Shown here piece by piece: positions 9,372 through 19,012 of a stretch of DNA of 64,000 bases. Position 1 is the stretch's first letter, and each line of letters starts with the position of its first letter. The position numbers and the translations under genes are program-made. The notes under the pieces were generated by a model. It made no database searches. It saw only the letters and a program-made list of their open reading frames with translations, and was not told where the DNA came from. Origin of the DNA: Pseudonocardia acidicola (GTDB taxonomy: Bacteria; Actinomycetota; Actinomycetes; Mycobacteriales; Pseudonocardiaceae); NCBI RefSeq assembly GCF_012911935.1, contig NZ_JAAXLA010000030.1:1-64000 (forward strand), read 5' to 3'.

Positions 9372-10456
9372 GTGCTGCAACGCCTGCCCGGACGGGGCTG
9401 AACCGCTGGCCGGGGGTGATCGAGGCCTACCGGGACCGGATGCCCGTGCAGCCGGACTGGACGATCGTCACCCTCGGCGAGGGCGGCACGCCGCTGCTGC
9501 CGGCGCCGCACCTGTCCGAGGCGACCGGATGCGAGGTCTACCTCAAGGTCGACGGCGCCAACCCGACCGGCTCGTTCAAGGACCGCGGGATGACCATGGC
9601 GGTCACCGCGGCACTGGCCGACGGCAAGCAGGGCGTGTTGTGCGCGTCCACCGGGAACACCTCGGCCTCTGCCGCCGCCTACGCCGCGCGGGCCGGCCTG
9701 ACCTGCGCCGTTCTCGTCCCGCAGGGCAAGATCGCGCTCGGCAAGCTGGCCCAGGCCGTCGCGCACGGGGCGAAGATCCTGCAGATCGACGGCAACTTCG
9801 ACGACTGCCTGGAGCTCGCCCGCAAGACCGCGGCCGACTACCCGGCGATCGCGCTGGTGAACTCGGTGAACCCGACCCGCATCGCCGGGCAGGCCAGCGC
9901 CGCCTACGAGATCTGCGACGAACTCGGCCGGGCGCCCGACATCCACTGCCTGCCGGTGGGCAACGCGGGCAACATCACCGCGTACTGGAAGGGCTACCGC
10001 GGCTACCTCGCCGACGGGCTGATCTCGGAACTGCCGCGGATGTTCGGCTTCCAGGCCGCCGGTGCCGCGCCGCTGGTGAACGGCGCGCCGGTCAAGAATC
10101 CGGAGACGATCGCCACCGCGATCCGGATCGGTGCCCCGGCGTCGTGGGGTTCCGCGGTCGCGGCGCGTGACGAGTCGAACGGGCTGTTCGCGGCGGTGAC
10201 CGACGACGAGATCCTGGCCGCCTACCGGCTGCTGTCCTCCCGCGAGGCGGTGTTCGTCGAGCCGGCATCGGCGGCGAGCGTGGCCGGGCTGCTCCAGTCG
10301 AGCGCGAACGGCACGCTGCCGCGCGGATCGCTGGTCGTCTGCACGGTCACCGGCCACGGCCTCAAGGACCCCGACACCGCGCTGCTCACCGCCCCGGCGC
10401 CGACGGTGGTGCCGATCGACCCGGGTGCCGTCGCGGCGGCCCTCGAGCTGCAGTGA
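9368..10456 (+). CDS. thrC: Threonine synthase
   Basis: PLP enzyme that converts O-phosphohomoserine to threonine. The 362-residue protein carries the Lys-PLP motif [11 protein letters not shown], the phosphate loop [13 protein letters not shown] and the C-terminal [11 protein letters not shown]. It is of the short actinobacterial type. The start overlaps the hom stop (ATGA), so it is translationally coupled, and thrB follows after 10 bp. hom-thrC-thrB therefore forms a complete threonine branch. Confidence 0.97.
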   Translation: MSAATPARTGLNRWPGVIEAYRDRMPVQPDWTIVTLGEGGTPLLPAPHLSEATGCEVYLKVDGANPTGSFKDRGMTMAVTAALADGKQGVLCASTGNTSASAAAYAARAGLTCAVLVPQGKIALGKLAQAVAHGAKILQIDGNFDDCLELARKTAADYPAIALVNSVNPTRIAGQASAAYEICDELGRAPDIHCLPVGNAGNITAYWKGYRGYLADGLISELPRMFGFQAAGAAPLVNGAPVKNPETIATAIRIGAPASWGSAVAARDESNGLFAAVTDDEILAAYRLLSSREAVFVEPASAASVAGLLQSSANGTLPRGSLVVCTVTGHGLKDPDTALLTAPAPTVVPIDPGAVAAALELQ

Positions 10457-10466
10457 TGGTGCGCTG

Positions 10467-11381
10467 ATGGGCCGGCCGAGGGAGGTCCGCGTCCGGGTAC
10501 CGGCCTCGTCGGCCAACCTCGGCCCGGGCTTCGACTCGCTGGGGCTGGCGCTGTCGCTCCACGACGACGTCGAGGTCACCGCGGTCTCGTCGCCCGGCGT
10601 GCACGTCGAGGTGTCCGGCGAGGGCGCGGGACAGGTTCCCTGTGATGATTCCCACCTCGTCGTCCGGGCGATGCGCACCGCGTGGGCCATCTTCGGCGAC
10701 GCGCCGACCGGGTTGCGGTTGCGCTGCCGCAACGCCATCCCGCACTCGCGCGGGCTGGGCTCCTCCGCCGCCGCCGCAGTGGCAGGCGCGGTGGCCGCCG
10801 CCGTGCTCGCGGGCCGTGACCCGGAACTCGAGCGTGACGCCTTGTTGCAGGTCACCGCAGGTATGGAGGGGCACGCCGACAACGCGGCGGCCAGCCTGCT
10901 CGGCGGGTTCGTCATCGCGTGGGAATCCGAGCAGACCCCCGGGAATAACGCGGGCCGGTTCAACGCTGTACGTCTCGACGCGCACGCCGGAATCCACCCG
11001 GTAGCGCTCGTCGCGGGGGTCGAGTCGTCCACCAAGACGACCCGTGGGCTCTTGCCCGAGCGGGTACCGCTGGTCGACGCCGCGTTCACCGGGAGCCGCA
11101 CGGCACTGTCGGTGCTGGCTTTCACCCAGCGTCCCGACCTGCTGCTCGAGGCCACCGAGGACCGGCTGCACCAGGGCTACCGGCGCCCGGCCTACCCCGA
11201 ATCGGCCGATCTGGTCGACGTCCTGCGCGCACACGATGTGCCGGCGGCGATCTCCGGTGCCGGGCCGACCGTTCTCGCGCTGACCAGCGACGGGACTCTG
11301 CCCGAGGGAATCGATCTGCACGGCTTCACCGTTGCGGCACTACCCGTCGACGCCACCGGCGCGCAGGTCGAGATCGGATAG
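10467..11381 (+). CDS. thrB: Homoserine kinase
   Basis: GHMP kinase that phosphorylates homoserine for ThrC. The 304-residue protein begins with VRVPASSANLGPGFDSLGLA and has the ATP-binding glycine-rich motif HSRGLGSSAAAAVAGAV and the C-terminal SGAGPTVLAL. ATG at 10467 is preferred to a longer frame overlapping thrC because it starts right before the conserved first strand. It is the last gene of the hom-thrC-thrB unit. Confidence 0.96.
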   Translation: MGRPREVRVRVPASSANLGPGFDSLGLALSLHDDVEVTAVSSPGVHVEVSGEGAGQVPCDDSHLVVRAMRTAWAIFGDAPTGLRLRCRNAIPHSRGLGSSAAAAVAGAVAAAVLAGRDPELERDALLQVTAGMEGHADNAAASLLGGFVIAWESEQTPGNNAGRFNAVRLDAHAGIHPVALVAGVESSTKTTRGLLPERVPLVDAAFTGSRTALSVLAFTQRPDLLLEATEDRLHQGYRRPAYPESADLVDVLRAHDVPAAISGAGPTVLALTSDGTLPEGIDLHGFTVAALPVDATGAQVEIG

Positions 11382-11697
11382 TTCGGCGCGCCACGAGGGG
11401 GGTTGTTGCCCGAGCAGGTAAGAACGTCTACCCTCGGGACCGCACGGCGATCCACGCGTCATCCGCGTGGCCTCTCGAGCCGGAATCTTCGCCCCTCCTT
11501 CAGGACGGGGCACGGAGATCTGGTTCCGGACCGAGCGGCCTCTTCCCCGCGACCGTCGCAATGGTCGCCGCCCCCTGCTGTCGGGACGGTTGCCGACCAC
11601 GCGGCCCCGTAGCCGATTTTCGTCCGGCGGACCGTCCGGGCGAGTTGTGAATCCGCTGACCAGGGCAAATGACCCGGGTCGGTCAGGAAGGACCTTC
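11382..11697 (+). other. Long leader/promoter region of rho
   Basis: A 316-bp stretch without a convincing gene, although the rho frame stays open from 11467. A possible -10 box TACCCT lies at 11429-11434. Long 5' leaders before rho are common and often mediate Rho autoregulation. AGGAAGGA at 11685-11692 is the rho ribosome-binding site. Confidence 0.5.
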
Positions 11698-13926
11698 GTG
11701 AGCGAGACTGATCTCGTCAGCACCGAGACTGCCGCAGCAGATGCCGTGACCACCGCTCCTCCCCGTAAGCGGGGCGGCCTGTCCGGGATGGTTCTGGCGG
11801 AACTGCGCCAGCTTGCTGGTGAGCTGAACATCCCCGACACCACCGGGATGCGGAAGGGCGATCTCATCGCTGCCATCAAGGAACGCCAGGCCGGCGGCGC
11901 TGCCGCGGCCTCCGGGGCGTCCACGACCTCGTCGTCCCGTCGGGCGGCATCCACGCAACTGCCGCTCCCCGAGAACGGTGACGGCACCGCCGCCGCGCCC
12001 GTGACCAGTGCCGACGCCCCTGCGTCGGGCTCTGACAACGGTGCCGCGCCCGCCGCTGCCACCACCACCACGACCACTCGGCGCCGCCGCACGGCCTCGC
12101 GCCCGGCCGGAGCGCCGGACCCGCAGCCTGCGGCCAAGGACGCCGGCACCGAGGCTGCCGCGTCGCCGGCCGCCGAGTCCGCGCCGGCGACGGCGCCCGC
12201 CGCTGACCGCGCCTCTTCGAGCGCCCCGGCGGCCACCCCCGACGCCACCGCCGGCAACGCCACCGAGTCCGCCGCTCCGGCGACCGGTGAGGCCGAGACC
12301 GGCACCCGCCGCACCCGTCAGACCCGGCGTGGCCGTGGCGCCGACCGCAACGCCGAGCAGGCCACCGACCAGGGCGGAGCCGCCACTGAGACCGGTGCCG
12401 CGGCAGTGCCCGCCGAGACGGCGGGCAAGGGCGAGACCGACACCGACGGCAACGACCGCGGCTCCCGCCAGGACGGCCGCCGCTCCCGCCAGGACGGCGA
12501 CCGCGAGGGCCGGGGCGACCGCGACGGCGGCCGGAACAACCGCGGCGAGAACCGCGGGGACAACAACCGCAACGACCGCGGTGACCGCAACGACAACCGG
12601 GGCGGTAACGACCGCAACGACCGGAACACCCGCGACAGCCGCGACGACGACTCCGACGACGAGGGTGATGGTCGCGGCCGCCGCGGCCGCCGCTTCCGGG
12701 ATCGCCGCCGTGGCCGCGACCGCGACCGCGACCGCACCGGTGGCGGCGGTGGCCAGAACAACGTCGACACCGAGGTGCGTGACGACGACGTGCTGCTCCC
12801 GGTGGCCGGGATCGTCGACATCCTGGACAACTACGCGTTCGTCCGCACCACCGGCTACCTGTCGGGCCCGACCGACGTCTACGTGTCGCTGTCGATGGTC
12901 CGCAAGTACGGCCTGCGCCGCGGTGACGCGATCACCGGTGCGGTCCGCCAGCCCCGCGAGGGTGAGCAGGCGCGACAGAAGTTCAACCCGCTCGTGCGGG
13001 TCGACACGGTCAACGGCCGTGACCCGGAGTTCGCCAAGCAGCGGCCCGAGTTCACCAAGCTGACCCCGCTCTACCCGAACGAGCGGCTGCGCCTGGAGAC
13101 CGAGCCGAGCAAGCTGACCACCCGGGTCATCGACCTGGTCATGCCGATCGGCAAGGGCCAGCGTGCACTGATCGTCTCGCCGCCCAAGGCCGGTAAGACC
13201 ATGATCATGCAGTCGATCGCCAACGCGATCACCACCAACAACCCCGAATGCCACCTCATGGTCGTGCTCGTCGACGAGCGGCCGGAGGAGGTCACCGACA
13301 TGCAGCGGTCGGTGAAGGGCGAGGTCATCGCGTCCACGTTCGACCGCCCGCCGTCGGACCACACGACGGTCGCCGAGCTGGCCATCGAGCGGGCCAAGCG
13401 ACTGGTCGAGATGGGCCACGACGTCGTCGTGCTGCTCGACTCGATCACCCGACTGGGCCGGGCCTACAACCTGGCGGCGCCGGCGTCGGGCCGGATCCTG
13501 TCCGGTGGTGTCGACTCCACGGCGCTGTACCCGCCGAAGCGCTTCCTCGGCGCGGCGCGCAACATCGAGGACGGCGGTTCGCTGACCATCTTCGCCACCG
13601 CCCTCGTCGAGACCGGGTCCACGATGGACACGGTGATCTTCGAGGAGTTCAAGGGCACCGGTAACGCCGAGCTCAAGCTCGACCGCAAGATCGCCGACAA
13701 GCGGGTCTTCCCCGCGATCGACATCGACGCGTCCGGTACCCGCAAGGAGGAGCTCCTGCTCAGCCCGGACGAGCTCGCTGTCACGGTCAAGCTGCGCCGG
13801 GTGCTCGCCGCCCTCGACGACCAGCAGGCCATCGACCTGATCCTGGACCGGCTGCGCAAGACGCGCACCAACATCGAGTTCCTGATGTCGGTCGCGAAGA
13901 CGACCCCCGGCTCGGACGACAACTGA
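11698..13926 (+). CDS. rho: Transcription termination factor Rho with a large low-complexity insert
   Basis: Hexameric RNA-dependent ATPase that ends transcription. The 742-residue protein has a Rho N-terminal helical domain (about residues 28-70), then about 280 residues rich in Ala/Thr/Glu and later Arg/Asn/Asp/Gly, the cold-shock RNA-binding domain from about residue 361 and the RecA-like motor. Walker A is SPPKAGKT near residue 495; [18 protein letters not shown] is the conserved downstream motif. GTG at 11698 has AGGAAGGA upstream. Actinobacterial Rho proteins often have such an insert, and the Arg/Asn/Asp-rich half probably adds RNA binding. A strong terminator follows. Confidence 0.96.
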   Translation: MSETDLVSTETAAADAVTTAPPRKRGGLSGMVLAELRQLAGELNIPDTTGMRKGDLIAAIKERQAGGAAAASGASTTSSSRRAASTQLPLPENGDGTAAAPVTSADAPASGSDNGAAPAAATTTTTTRRRRTASRPAGAPDPQPAAKDAGTEAAASPAAESAPATAPAADRASSSAPAATPDATAGNATESAAPATGEAETGTRRTRQTRRGRGADRNAEQATDQGGAATETGAAAVPAETAGKGETDTDGNDRGSRQDGRRSRQDGDREGRGDRDGGRNNRGENRGDNNRNDRGDRNDNRGGNDRNDRNTRDSRDDDSDDEGDGRGRRGRRFRDRRRGRDRDRDRTGGGGGQNNVDTEVRDDDVLLPVAGIVDILDNYAFVRTTGYLSGPTDVYVSLSMVRKYGLRRGDAITGAVRQPREGEQARQKFNPLVRVDTVNGRDPEFAKQRPEFTKLTPLYPNERLRLETEPSKLTTRVIDLVMPIGKGQRALIVSPPKAGKTMIMQSIANAITTNNPECHLMVVLVDERPEEVTDMQRSVKGEVIASTFDRPPSDHTTVAELAIERAKRLVEMGHDVVVLLDSITRLGRAYNLAAPASGRILSGGVDSTALYPPKRFLGAARNIEDGGSLTIFATALVETGSTMDTVIFEEFKGTGNAELKLDRKIADKRVFPAIDIDASGTRKEELLLSPDELAVTVKLRRVLAALDDQQAIDLILDRLRKTRTNIEFLMSVAKTTPGSDDN

Positions 13927-13949
13927 GGCGGGGCGACCGCCGGCTGACA

Positions 13950-13989
13950 CATCCGGGCCGCCCGTGGGAATCCGCGGGCGGCCCGGATG
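13950..13989 (+). terminator. rho terminator hairpin
   Basis: CATCCGGGCCGCCCG (13950-13964) and its exact complement (13975-13989) give a perfect 15-bp stem with a 10-nt loop, followed by GTTGAAT. It lies 24 bp after the rho stop. Confidence 0.85.
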
Positions 13990-14065
13990 GTTGAATAGCA
14001 CGTCACTCCCGGTTCCGGTTCACCCTCCCCGGAGGGACCCGGCGGCCATGAAGAGAGGAAAGCCC

Positions 14066-14290
14066 ATGCGTTCGGGTATCCACCCCGATTACGTCGAGAC
14101 CCAGGTCACCTGTGGTTGCGGCAACCAGTTCACCACTCGTAGCACCAAGAAGAGCGGCGCGATCACCGTCGAGGTCTGCTCGGCTTGCCACCCCTTCTAC
14201 ACCGGCAAGCAGAAGATCCTGGACTCCGGTGGCCGGGTCGCCCGGTTCGAGGCGCGCTACGGCAAGCGCGGCGCCCGCGCCGGCAAGTAG
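14066..14290 (+). CDS. rpmE: 50S ribosomal protein L31 (zinc-binding form)
   Basis: A 74-residue L31 starting [14 protein letters not shown]. It has the four-cysteine zinc site as CGC in VTCGCGNQF and CSAC in [13 protein letters not shown], so it is the C+ paralogue used in zinc-replete cells. The ATG at 14066 matches family starts and has GAGAGGA at 14052-14058; the in-frame ATG at 14048 lies before that site. It has its own terminators downstream. Confidence 0.97.
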   Translation: MRSGIHPDYVETQVTCGCGNQFTTRSTKKSGAITVEVCSACHPFYTGKQKILDSGGRVARFEARYGKRGARAGK

Positions 14291-14297
14291 CTTCACC

Positions 14298-14333
14298 GAC
14301 GGCGCCCATCACCGCTGTGTGATGGGCGCCGTC
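14298..14333 (+). terminator. rpmE terminator
   Basis: GACGGCGCCCATCAC (14298-14312) and its exact complement (14319-14333) form a 15-bp stem with a 6-nt loop, 7 bp after the rpmE stop. Confidence 0.88.
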
Positions 14334-14340
14334 CGCATGT

Positions 14341-14362
14341 CCGGGCCCCTTCGGGGGCCCGG
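14341..14362 (+). terminator. Second hairpin with TTCG tetraloop
   Basis: CCGGGCCCC (14341-14349) and GGGGCCCGG (14354-14362) enclose a TTCG loop, giving a very stable hairpin. It is in tandem with the rpmE terminator and shields prfA from read-through. Confidence 0.75.
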
Positions 14363-14413
14363 CGCCCGAAGGCTCGACCCGAGAACGGAATCCCGAGAAC
14401 GGAACGACGAGAG

Positions 14414-15484
14414 ATGACCGCACCGGCTGCGTCGTTGGATGCGTTGCTCGCCGAGCACGCCGACCTGGAGCTGATGCTCGCCGACCCGGCCGTGCACGCC
14501 GACGCCGCGAACGCCCGCAAGCTCGGCCGCCGCTACGCGGAGATCGGCCCGATCGTGGCCGTCGCCCGCGAGCTGGGCGCGGCCCGCGCCGACCACGAGG
14601 CCGCACGTGAGCTGGCCCGCGAGGATGCGGCCTTCGCCGCGGAGGCCGAGGAGCTGACCGGGCGGATCGCCGCGCTGGAGACCCGGCTGGCCGAGCTGCT
14701 CGTCCCGCGGGACCCGCACGACGGCGACGACGTGGTGCTCGAGGTCAAGTCGGGGGAGGGCGGCGAGGAGTCCGCGCTGTTCGCCGGCGATCTGGTGCGG
14801 ATGTACCTGCGCTACGCCGAGCGTCGCGGCTGGAAGACCGAGGTGCTCGACGCCACCGATTCCGACCTGGGTGGCTACAAGGACATCACGCTGTCGGTAC
14901 GGTCCCGCACACCCACCCCGGACGGAGTCTGGTCGGCGCTGAAGTTCGAGGGCGGCGTGCACCGCGTGCAGCGGGTGCCGGTCACCGAATCGCAGGGCCG
15001 CATCCACACCTCGGCCGCCGGCGTCCTGGTCTACCCCGACACCGGCGAGGACGCCGACGTCGAGATCGACGAGAACGACCTGCGCATCGACGTGTTCCGC
15101 TCCTCCGGGCACGGCGGGCAGAGCGTCAACACCACCGACTCGGCGGTCCGCATCACGCACCTGCCCACCGGCATCGTCGTCTCCTGCCAGAACGAGCGGT
15201 CCCAGCTGCAGAACCGGGCCCGCGCCATGGAGGTCCTGCGGTCCCGGCTGCAGGCCCTCGCCGAGGAGGAGGCCGCGGCCAGGGCCTCGGACCAGCGGCG
15301 CTCGCAGGTCCGCACCGTCGACCGCTCGGAGCGGATCCGCACCTACAACTTCCCGGAGAACCGGATCTCCGACCACCGGGTCGGCTACAAGGCCTACAAC
15401 CTGGCCGCCGTCCTCGACGGTGACCTCGACGACGTGCTGGCCGCGCTGGTCGCGGCCGACCGCGCGGAGTCGGTCGGGCAATGA
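14414..15484 (+). CDS. prfA: Peptide chain release factor 1
   Basis: Recognises UAA and UAG stop codons and triggers peptide release. The 356-residue protein has the N-terminal PCRF domain, [17 protein letters not shown], and the catalytic GGQ loop [16 protein letters not shown]. Its GGQ glutamine is the target of PrmC, encoded next. The ATG at 14414 has GAGAG immediately upstream. Confidence 0.97.
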   Translation: MTAPAASLDALLAEHADLELMLADPAVHADAANARKLGRRYAEIGPIVAVARELGAARADHEAARELAREDAAFAAEAEELTGRIAALETRLAELLVPRDPHDGDDVVLEVKSGEGGEESALFAGDLVRMYLRYAERRGWKTEVLDATDSDLGGYKDITLSVRSRTPTPDGVWSALKFEGGVHRVQRVPVTESQGRIHTSAAGVLVYPDTGEDADVEIDENDLRIDVFRSSGHGGQSVNTTDSAVRITHLPTGIVVSCQNERSQLQNRARAMEVLRSRLQALAEEEAAARASDQRRSQVRTVDRSERIRTYNFPENRISDHRVGYKAYNLAAVLDGDLDDVLAALVAADRAESVGQ

Positions 15485-15512
15485 GTCGCTCGCGGCCCCG
15501 GAAGTCGTTGGA

Positions 15513-16415
15513 ATGAGCATGACCAGGCAACCGCTGCGGGTGGCCGTGCTGGAGGCCGAGCGGATGCTGGCCGCCGCGGGGGTCGAGAGCCCCCGGGTGG
15601 ACGCCGAGATCCTGGCCGCGCACGTCGTCGGCGTGGAGCGCGGGCGGCTGATGATGGTTCCGCTCGTCGACCCGCCGGTGGTGGAGGCCTACCGCAGGCT
15701 GGTGGTGCGCCGCGCCGCCCGGGAGCCGCTGCAGCACCTGCTGGGCACCGCGGTGCTGGGCCCCGCCACGGTCGCCGTCGGCCCGGGGGTGTTCACCCCG
15801 CGCCCGGAGACCGAGTTGCTGCTCGAGTGGGGCCTGCAACGCATCGCCGACGTGCCGGACCCGCTGGTCGTGGACCTGTGTACCGGGTCCGGGGCGCTCG
15901 CGCTGGCAATCGCGGCGTGCCGGCCGGACGCGCGGGTCCACGCCGTCGAGGCCGACCCGGGCGCGCTGAGCTGGGCCCGGCGCAACATCTCCGCGCACGT
16001 CGCGACCGGCGGCACGCCCGTCACGCTGCACGCCGCCGACGTCCGGTGGTCCGACCTGCTCGTCGAGCTGGAGTCGAAGGTCGACCTGGTGGTGTGCAAT
16101 CCGCCGTACGTGCCCGACGGCACGCCGCTGCCACCGGAGGTCACCGAATGGGATCCGCCGGATGCGGTGTTCGGCGGCCCGGACGGGCTGGAGATCATCC
16201 GTGCGGTCATCTCCTCCTCGGCCGCACTGCTGCGATACGGCGGCTGGCTGGGCATCGAGCACGACGACACCCACGGCGAGACCGTCCCTGCGTTGCTGCG
16301 CAGGCGCAAGGTGCTCAGCGACGTCGAGGAGCACACCGACCTCGCCGGGCGGCCGCGGTTCGCGACCGCCCGGCGGCGGCGCCCCGAATCGCGCCGGCCG
16401 GGCCCCGGCCGCTGA
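15513..16415 (+). CDS. prmC: Peptide release factor N5-glutamine methyltransferase
   Basis: Methylates the GGQ glutamine of RF1/RF2 with SAM. The 300-residue protein has an N-terminal helical substrate domain, the SAM site LVVDLCTGSGALALAIA and the signature VVCNPPYVP. It follows prfA as in most bacteria. I chose ATG at 15513, 28 bp after prfA; the open frame before it runs inside prfA. A Pro/Arg-rich C-terminal tail is unremarkable. Confidence 0.95.
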   Translation: MSMTRQPLRVAVLEAERMLAAAGVESPRVDAEILAAHVVGVERGRLMMVPLVDPPVVEAYRRLVVRRAAREPLQHLLGTAVLGPATVAVGPGVFTPRPETELLLEWGLQRIADVPDPLVVDLCTGSGALALAIAACRPDARVHAVEADPGALSWARRNISAHVATGGTPVTLHAADVRWSDLLVELESKVDLVVCNPPYVPDGTPLPPEVTEWDPPDAVFGGPDGLEIIRAVISSSAALLRYGGWLGIEHDDTHGETVPALLRRRKVLSDVEEHTDLAGRPRFATARRRRPESRRPGPGR

Positions 16416-16449
16416 GGGACGGCCTCGCAGGCCCGATCGGCGCCGGTCG

Positions 16450-16455
16450 TAGGCT
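16450..16455 (+). promoter_or_regulatory. -10 box of tsaC/sua5 (leaderless)
   Basis: TAGGCT sits 6 nt before the GTG of the next gene and fits TANNNT. No Shine-Dalgarno sequence is present, consistent with a leaderless transcript. Confidence 0.5.
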
Positions 16456-16461
16456 CGCGTC

Positions 16462-17115
16462 GTGACCTCCCCGCCTACCTTCGACTGTTCCGACCCGGAC
16501 GCCCGGGCCGAAGGACTCGCCGCGGCCGCCCGCGCGGTGCGCGCCGGTCAGCTCGTCGTACTGCCGACCGACACCGTCTACGGGGTGGGCTGCGACGCGT
16601 TCTCCGGCGCCGCGGTGCGTTCGCTGCTCGCGGCCAAGGGCCGCGGCCCGGACATGCCGGTGCCGGTGCTCGTCGGCTCCTGGTCGACCATCGACGGCCT
16701 GGTGATGGGCGTGCCGGCCGCCGCCCGCGAGCTCATCGAGGCGTTCTGGCCCGGCGGGCTGTCGCTGGTGCTGCCGCACGCCCCGTCGCTGGCCTGGGAC
16801 CTCGGCGCGACCCGGGGCACCGTCATGCTGCGGATGCCGCTGCACCCGGTGGCGCTGGAACTGCTGCGCGACGTCGGGCCGATGGCCGTGTCCAGCGCGA
16901 ACAGGTCGGGCTCGGCGCCGGCCGCGAACGCCTCCGACGCCGCGGCCCAGCTCGGCGACTCGGTGGCGGTGTACCTCGACGGCGGGCCCTCCGGCGAGCC
17001 GATCGCCTCCACGATCGTCGACCTGACCGCCGACGCACCCCGGGTGCTGCGCGAGGGCGCGGTCCCGCTGTCCGACATCGCCGAGGTCCTGGGCCGTGAG
17101 GTCCTGACGGCCTGA
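16462..17115 (+). CDS. Threonylcarbamoyl-AMP synthase (Sua5/YciO/YrdC family)
   Basis: Makes threonylcarbamoyl-AMP from threonine, bicarbonate and ATP for the t6A37 modification of tRNAs. The 217-residue YrdC domain shows VLPTDTVYGVGCDAF, LLAAKGRGPDMPVPVL (the usual KxR site), FWPGGLSLVLPHAPS and MAVSSANRSGSAPA. It corresponds to Rv1301 in gene order. There is no long C-terminal Sua5 extension, so it is closer to TsaC in architecture. Confidence 0.93.
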   Translation: MTSPPTFDCSDPDARAEGLAAAARAVRAGQLVVLPTDTVYGVGCDAFSGAAVRSLLAAKGRGPDMPVPVLVGSWSTIDGLVMGVPAAARELIEAFWPGGLSLVLPHAPSLAWDLGATRGTVMLRMPLHPVALELLRDVGPMAVSSANRSGSAPAANASDAAAQLGDSVAVYLDGGPSGEPIASTIVDLTADAPRVLREGAVPLSDIAEVLGREVLTA

Positions 17116-17140
17116 CCCGGCCTACGGCGGCCGAGCGCAC

Positions 17141-17188
17141 CCTCAGTGCTGTGCGCTCATGATCGAATCGCCGTCAGGGTGCAGTCGG
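17141..17188 (+). repeat. 48-bp imperfect direct repeat, copy A
   Basis: Shares 40 of 48 positions with 18123-18170, including the core TGCTGTGCGCTC followed by TGATCGAA. It overlaps the last codons of the DUF559 gene. On the minus strand both copies can encode a similar short tail ending SIMSAQH or SITSAQQ before a stop. Confidence 0.75.
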
Positions 17189-18073
17189 CGCGGCGAGGAG
17201 AGCGCGGCGGCGGCGGTAGATGTCTCGAACGGCCGTGAGCGTGGTCTGTGGCGTGCGGGTGAGGTCGCCCTTCCCGAAGCGGATCGTGTGCCAGCCGTGA
17301 CGCCCGGTCCGGACGTCGCGGCGGCGATCCAGCTCGTCGACGTGCCGATCGCCGTCGTACTCGATCGCGAGCAGCGCGTCGGGGTAGGCGAGGTCGAAGC
17401 GAGCGAGCACGAAGCCGTGCTCGTCGAACAGGCGGTACTGCACCACCGGTGCCGGCAACCCCGCCAGAACCAGGAGCAGCCGCAGCCGGGTCTCCATGGG
17501 CGACTCGGCGCCGGGGTCGGCCAGGGCCACGACCCGGTCGAGCTGCCGGCAGCCGCGGGCACCGGGCTGCAGTGCGCGCAGTTGCAGCAGGGTCTTCGGA
17601 GCGAAGGCGCCGCGCCGGGCCAGCGCGTCGACCGCCACGACGGCCTCCACCAGCGGTTCTCGCCTGGCCAGGTCCCATGCGGTGCGCAGCGGCGAGGTCA
17701 ACCGGCATCCGTCGGCGTCGACCAGCTCGGACGGGGCTGCCGCACCTCGGGTCACCCGTAGTCCTCGCTGTGGTTTCACATGCCGCGCGACGAGCACTTC
17801 CGCCGGCGTCCGTACCGGGCCGCAGCTGCATCCGAGCAGCTCCGCCGCGGAGTAGCCGTTCAGCACCCCGCCCCGGCGTTCGACGAAGAGGAATGCGGCC
17901 CGGGACAAGGTTCGGAGATCGACTGTCGCGCCCGCCCGCAGATAGACGTCCGGGAAGAGCCGCCGGAACCGGGGTCCGCGCAGCACGCCGGGCGTCAGCA
18001 CGCCGCAGGCGAGGACGTCCGAGCCGCGGAACGGGCCGTCGAGCACGCTCGGAGCGTCCCAACATCGCGGCAA
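17174..18073 (-). CDS. DUF559-type putative endonuclease-fold protein
   Basis: A 299-residue protein. Its C-terminal third is a DUF559/Vsr-like restriction-endonuclease fold: ESPMETRLRLLLVLAG, FDLAYPDALLAIEYDGDRH (the acidic D and E/D positions expected of a PD-(D/E)XK-like site), then WHTIRFGKGDL. The N-terminal part resembles AbiEi-like toxin/antitoxin-associated proteins of actinobacteria (VLTPGVLRGPRFRRLFPDVYLRAG). Function is unknown. Such genes are common as scattered paralogues, and flanking 48-bp repeats suggest it is an inserted module: it breaks the mycobacterium-like order between tsaC and wecA. Confidence 0.8.
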   Translation of the reverse strand: MPRCWDAPSVLDGPFRGSDVLACGVLTPGVLRGPRFRRLFPDVYLRAGATVDLRTLSRAAFLFVERRGGVLNGYSAAELLGCSCGPVRTPAEVLVARHVKPQRGLRVTRGAAAPSELVDADGCRLTSPLRTAWDLARREPLVEAVVAVDALARRGAFAPKTLLQLRALQPGARGCRQLDRVVALADPGAESPMETRLRLLLVLAGLPAPVVQYRLFDEHGFVLARFDLAYPDALLAIEYDGDRHVDELDRRRDVRTGRHGWHTIRFGKGDLTRTPQTTLTAVRDIYRRRRALLAAPTAP

Positions 18074-18122
18074 TGTCGTGGCCGTTCGGCCGAACTCGCG
18101 CCGCCACGCGCCCCGAGTGTTA

Positions 18123-18170
18123 CCTCACTGCTGTGCGCTCGTGATCGAACCACCGTGCGGGTGCACTCGA
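18123..18170 (+). repeat. 48-bp imperfect direct repeat, copy B
   Basis: Partner of the repeat at 17141-17188, with eight mismatches. It lies between the DUF559 gene start and the TetR stop. Confidence 0.75.
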
Positions 18171-18174
18171 TGGG

Positions 18175-18876
18175 CTATGGCAGGCCGACCTGGGTGGCGA
18201 GCTGGTCGACCGCGTGGTCGAAGAACGCGTCGTGGTCGGCGACCACGTTGTGCGTGTGCCCGAAGAGCTCGAAGCTGACGGCGCCGAACAGGGACGACCA
18301 CGCGAGGACCGCGCGCGCGGCCAGGGACGAGTCCGGGTCGTCGCAGGACAGCCCGAGGGCCTCGGCCAGGCCGTCGGCCAGGGCCGCGTCGGCGCCGGCC
18401 GCGGCGGGCGGAGCCGGGGCCAGCCGTCCCGCGGCGCGGGCATCGGCCAGCACCTGCGCGAGCACCACGCCGACCCGGGCGGCCGGGTCGATGGTGGCCT
18501 CCGGGGCGGCGTAACCGGGCACCGGGGAGCCGTAGACGAGCGCGTACTCGTGCGGGTGGGCCAGCGCCCAGTCCCGGATCGCACGGCACGCCGCGCGCCA
18601 GCGTCCGCGTAGGTCGTCGCGGGGGAGGGCGGCCTCGGCCTGTTCGGCGGCCTCGCCGAGCGCGTCGTAGGCCTCGACGATCAGCGCGGTGAGCAGGTCG
18701 TCGCGGGAGGGGAAATAGCGGTACACCGCCGAGGACGCCATCCCCAGCTCGCGGGCCACCGCGCGCAGCGACAGCGCGGCCGCGCCGCTCGTCGCGAGGT
18801 GGCGGCGTGCGACCTCCGCGATCTCGCTCGTCAGTTGGGCGCGCACCCGGGCGCGGGCGTTCGCAGGCGCGGACAT
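18175..18876 (-). CDS. TetR family regulator (WHG-type C-terminus)
   Basis: A 233-residue TetR protein with the N-terminal helix-turn-helix [20 protein letters not shown] then [13 protein letters not shown]. The C-terminal domain is of the WHG/TetR_C_13 type ([39 protein letters not shown]). It is divergent from glyA across 136 bp and may autoregulate there; the ligand is unknown. ATG at 18876 is chosen because the upstream open frame runs through the glyA promoter. Confidence 0.9.
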   Translation of the reverse strand: MSAPANARARVRAQLTSEIAEVARRHLATSGAAALSLRAVARELGMASSAVYRYFPSRDDLLTALIVEAYDALGEAAEQAEAALPRDDLRGRWRAACRAIRDWALAHPHEYALVYGSPVPGYAAPEATIDPAARVGVVLAQVLADARAAGRLAPAPPAAAGADAALADGLAEALGLSCDDPDSSLAARAVLAWSSLFGAVSFELFGHTHNVVADHDAFFDHAVDQLATQVGLP

Positions 18877-19012
18877 CCCGCCAGTGTGGCATGCCGGAAG
18901 AGCGCCGCAACCAGAGGAGAGCGGTGCTCCGGCCAGGTGGCGTCCGCGGGGGTCGAGGCCGGTCCGAGGTCGCCTCTCACCTGCCTGTACGTCGCAGGTA
19001 GCCTGGAGAACC

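Noticed and set aside
12400..12780. CRISPR-like or tandem repeat in rho
   Set aside because: The repeating CGCGACCGC-like text encodes the low-complexity Arg/Asp/Asn insert; no regular repeat and spacer pattern.
18877..19012. Glycine or THF riboswitch before glyA
   Set aside because: Only 136 bp shared with a divergent TetR gene and no conserved core; a -10 box sits 8 nt before the start codon.
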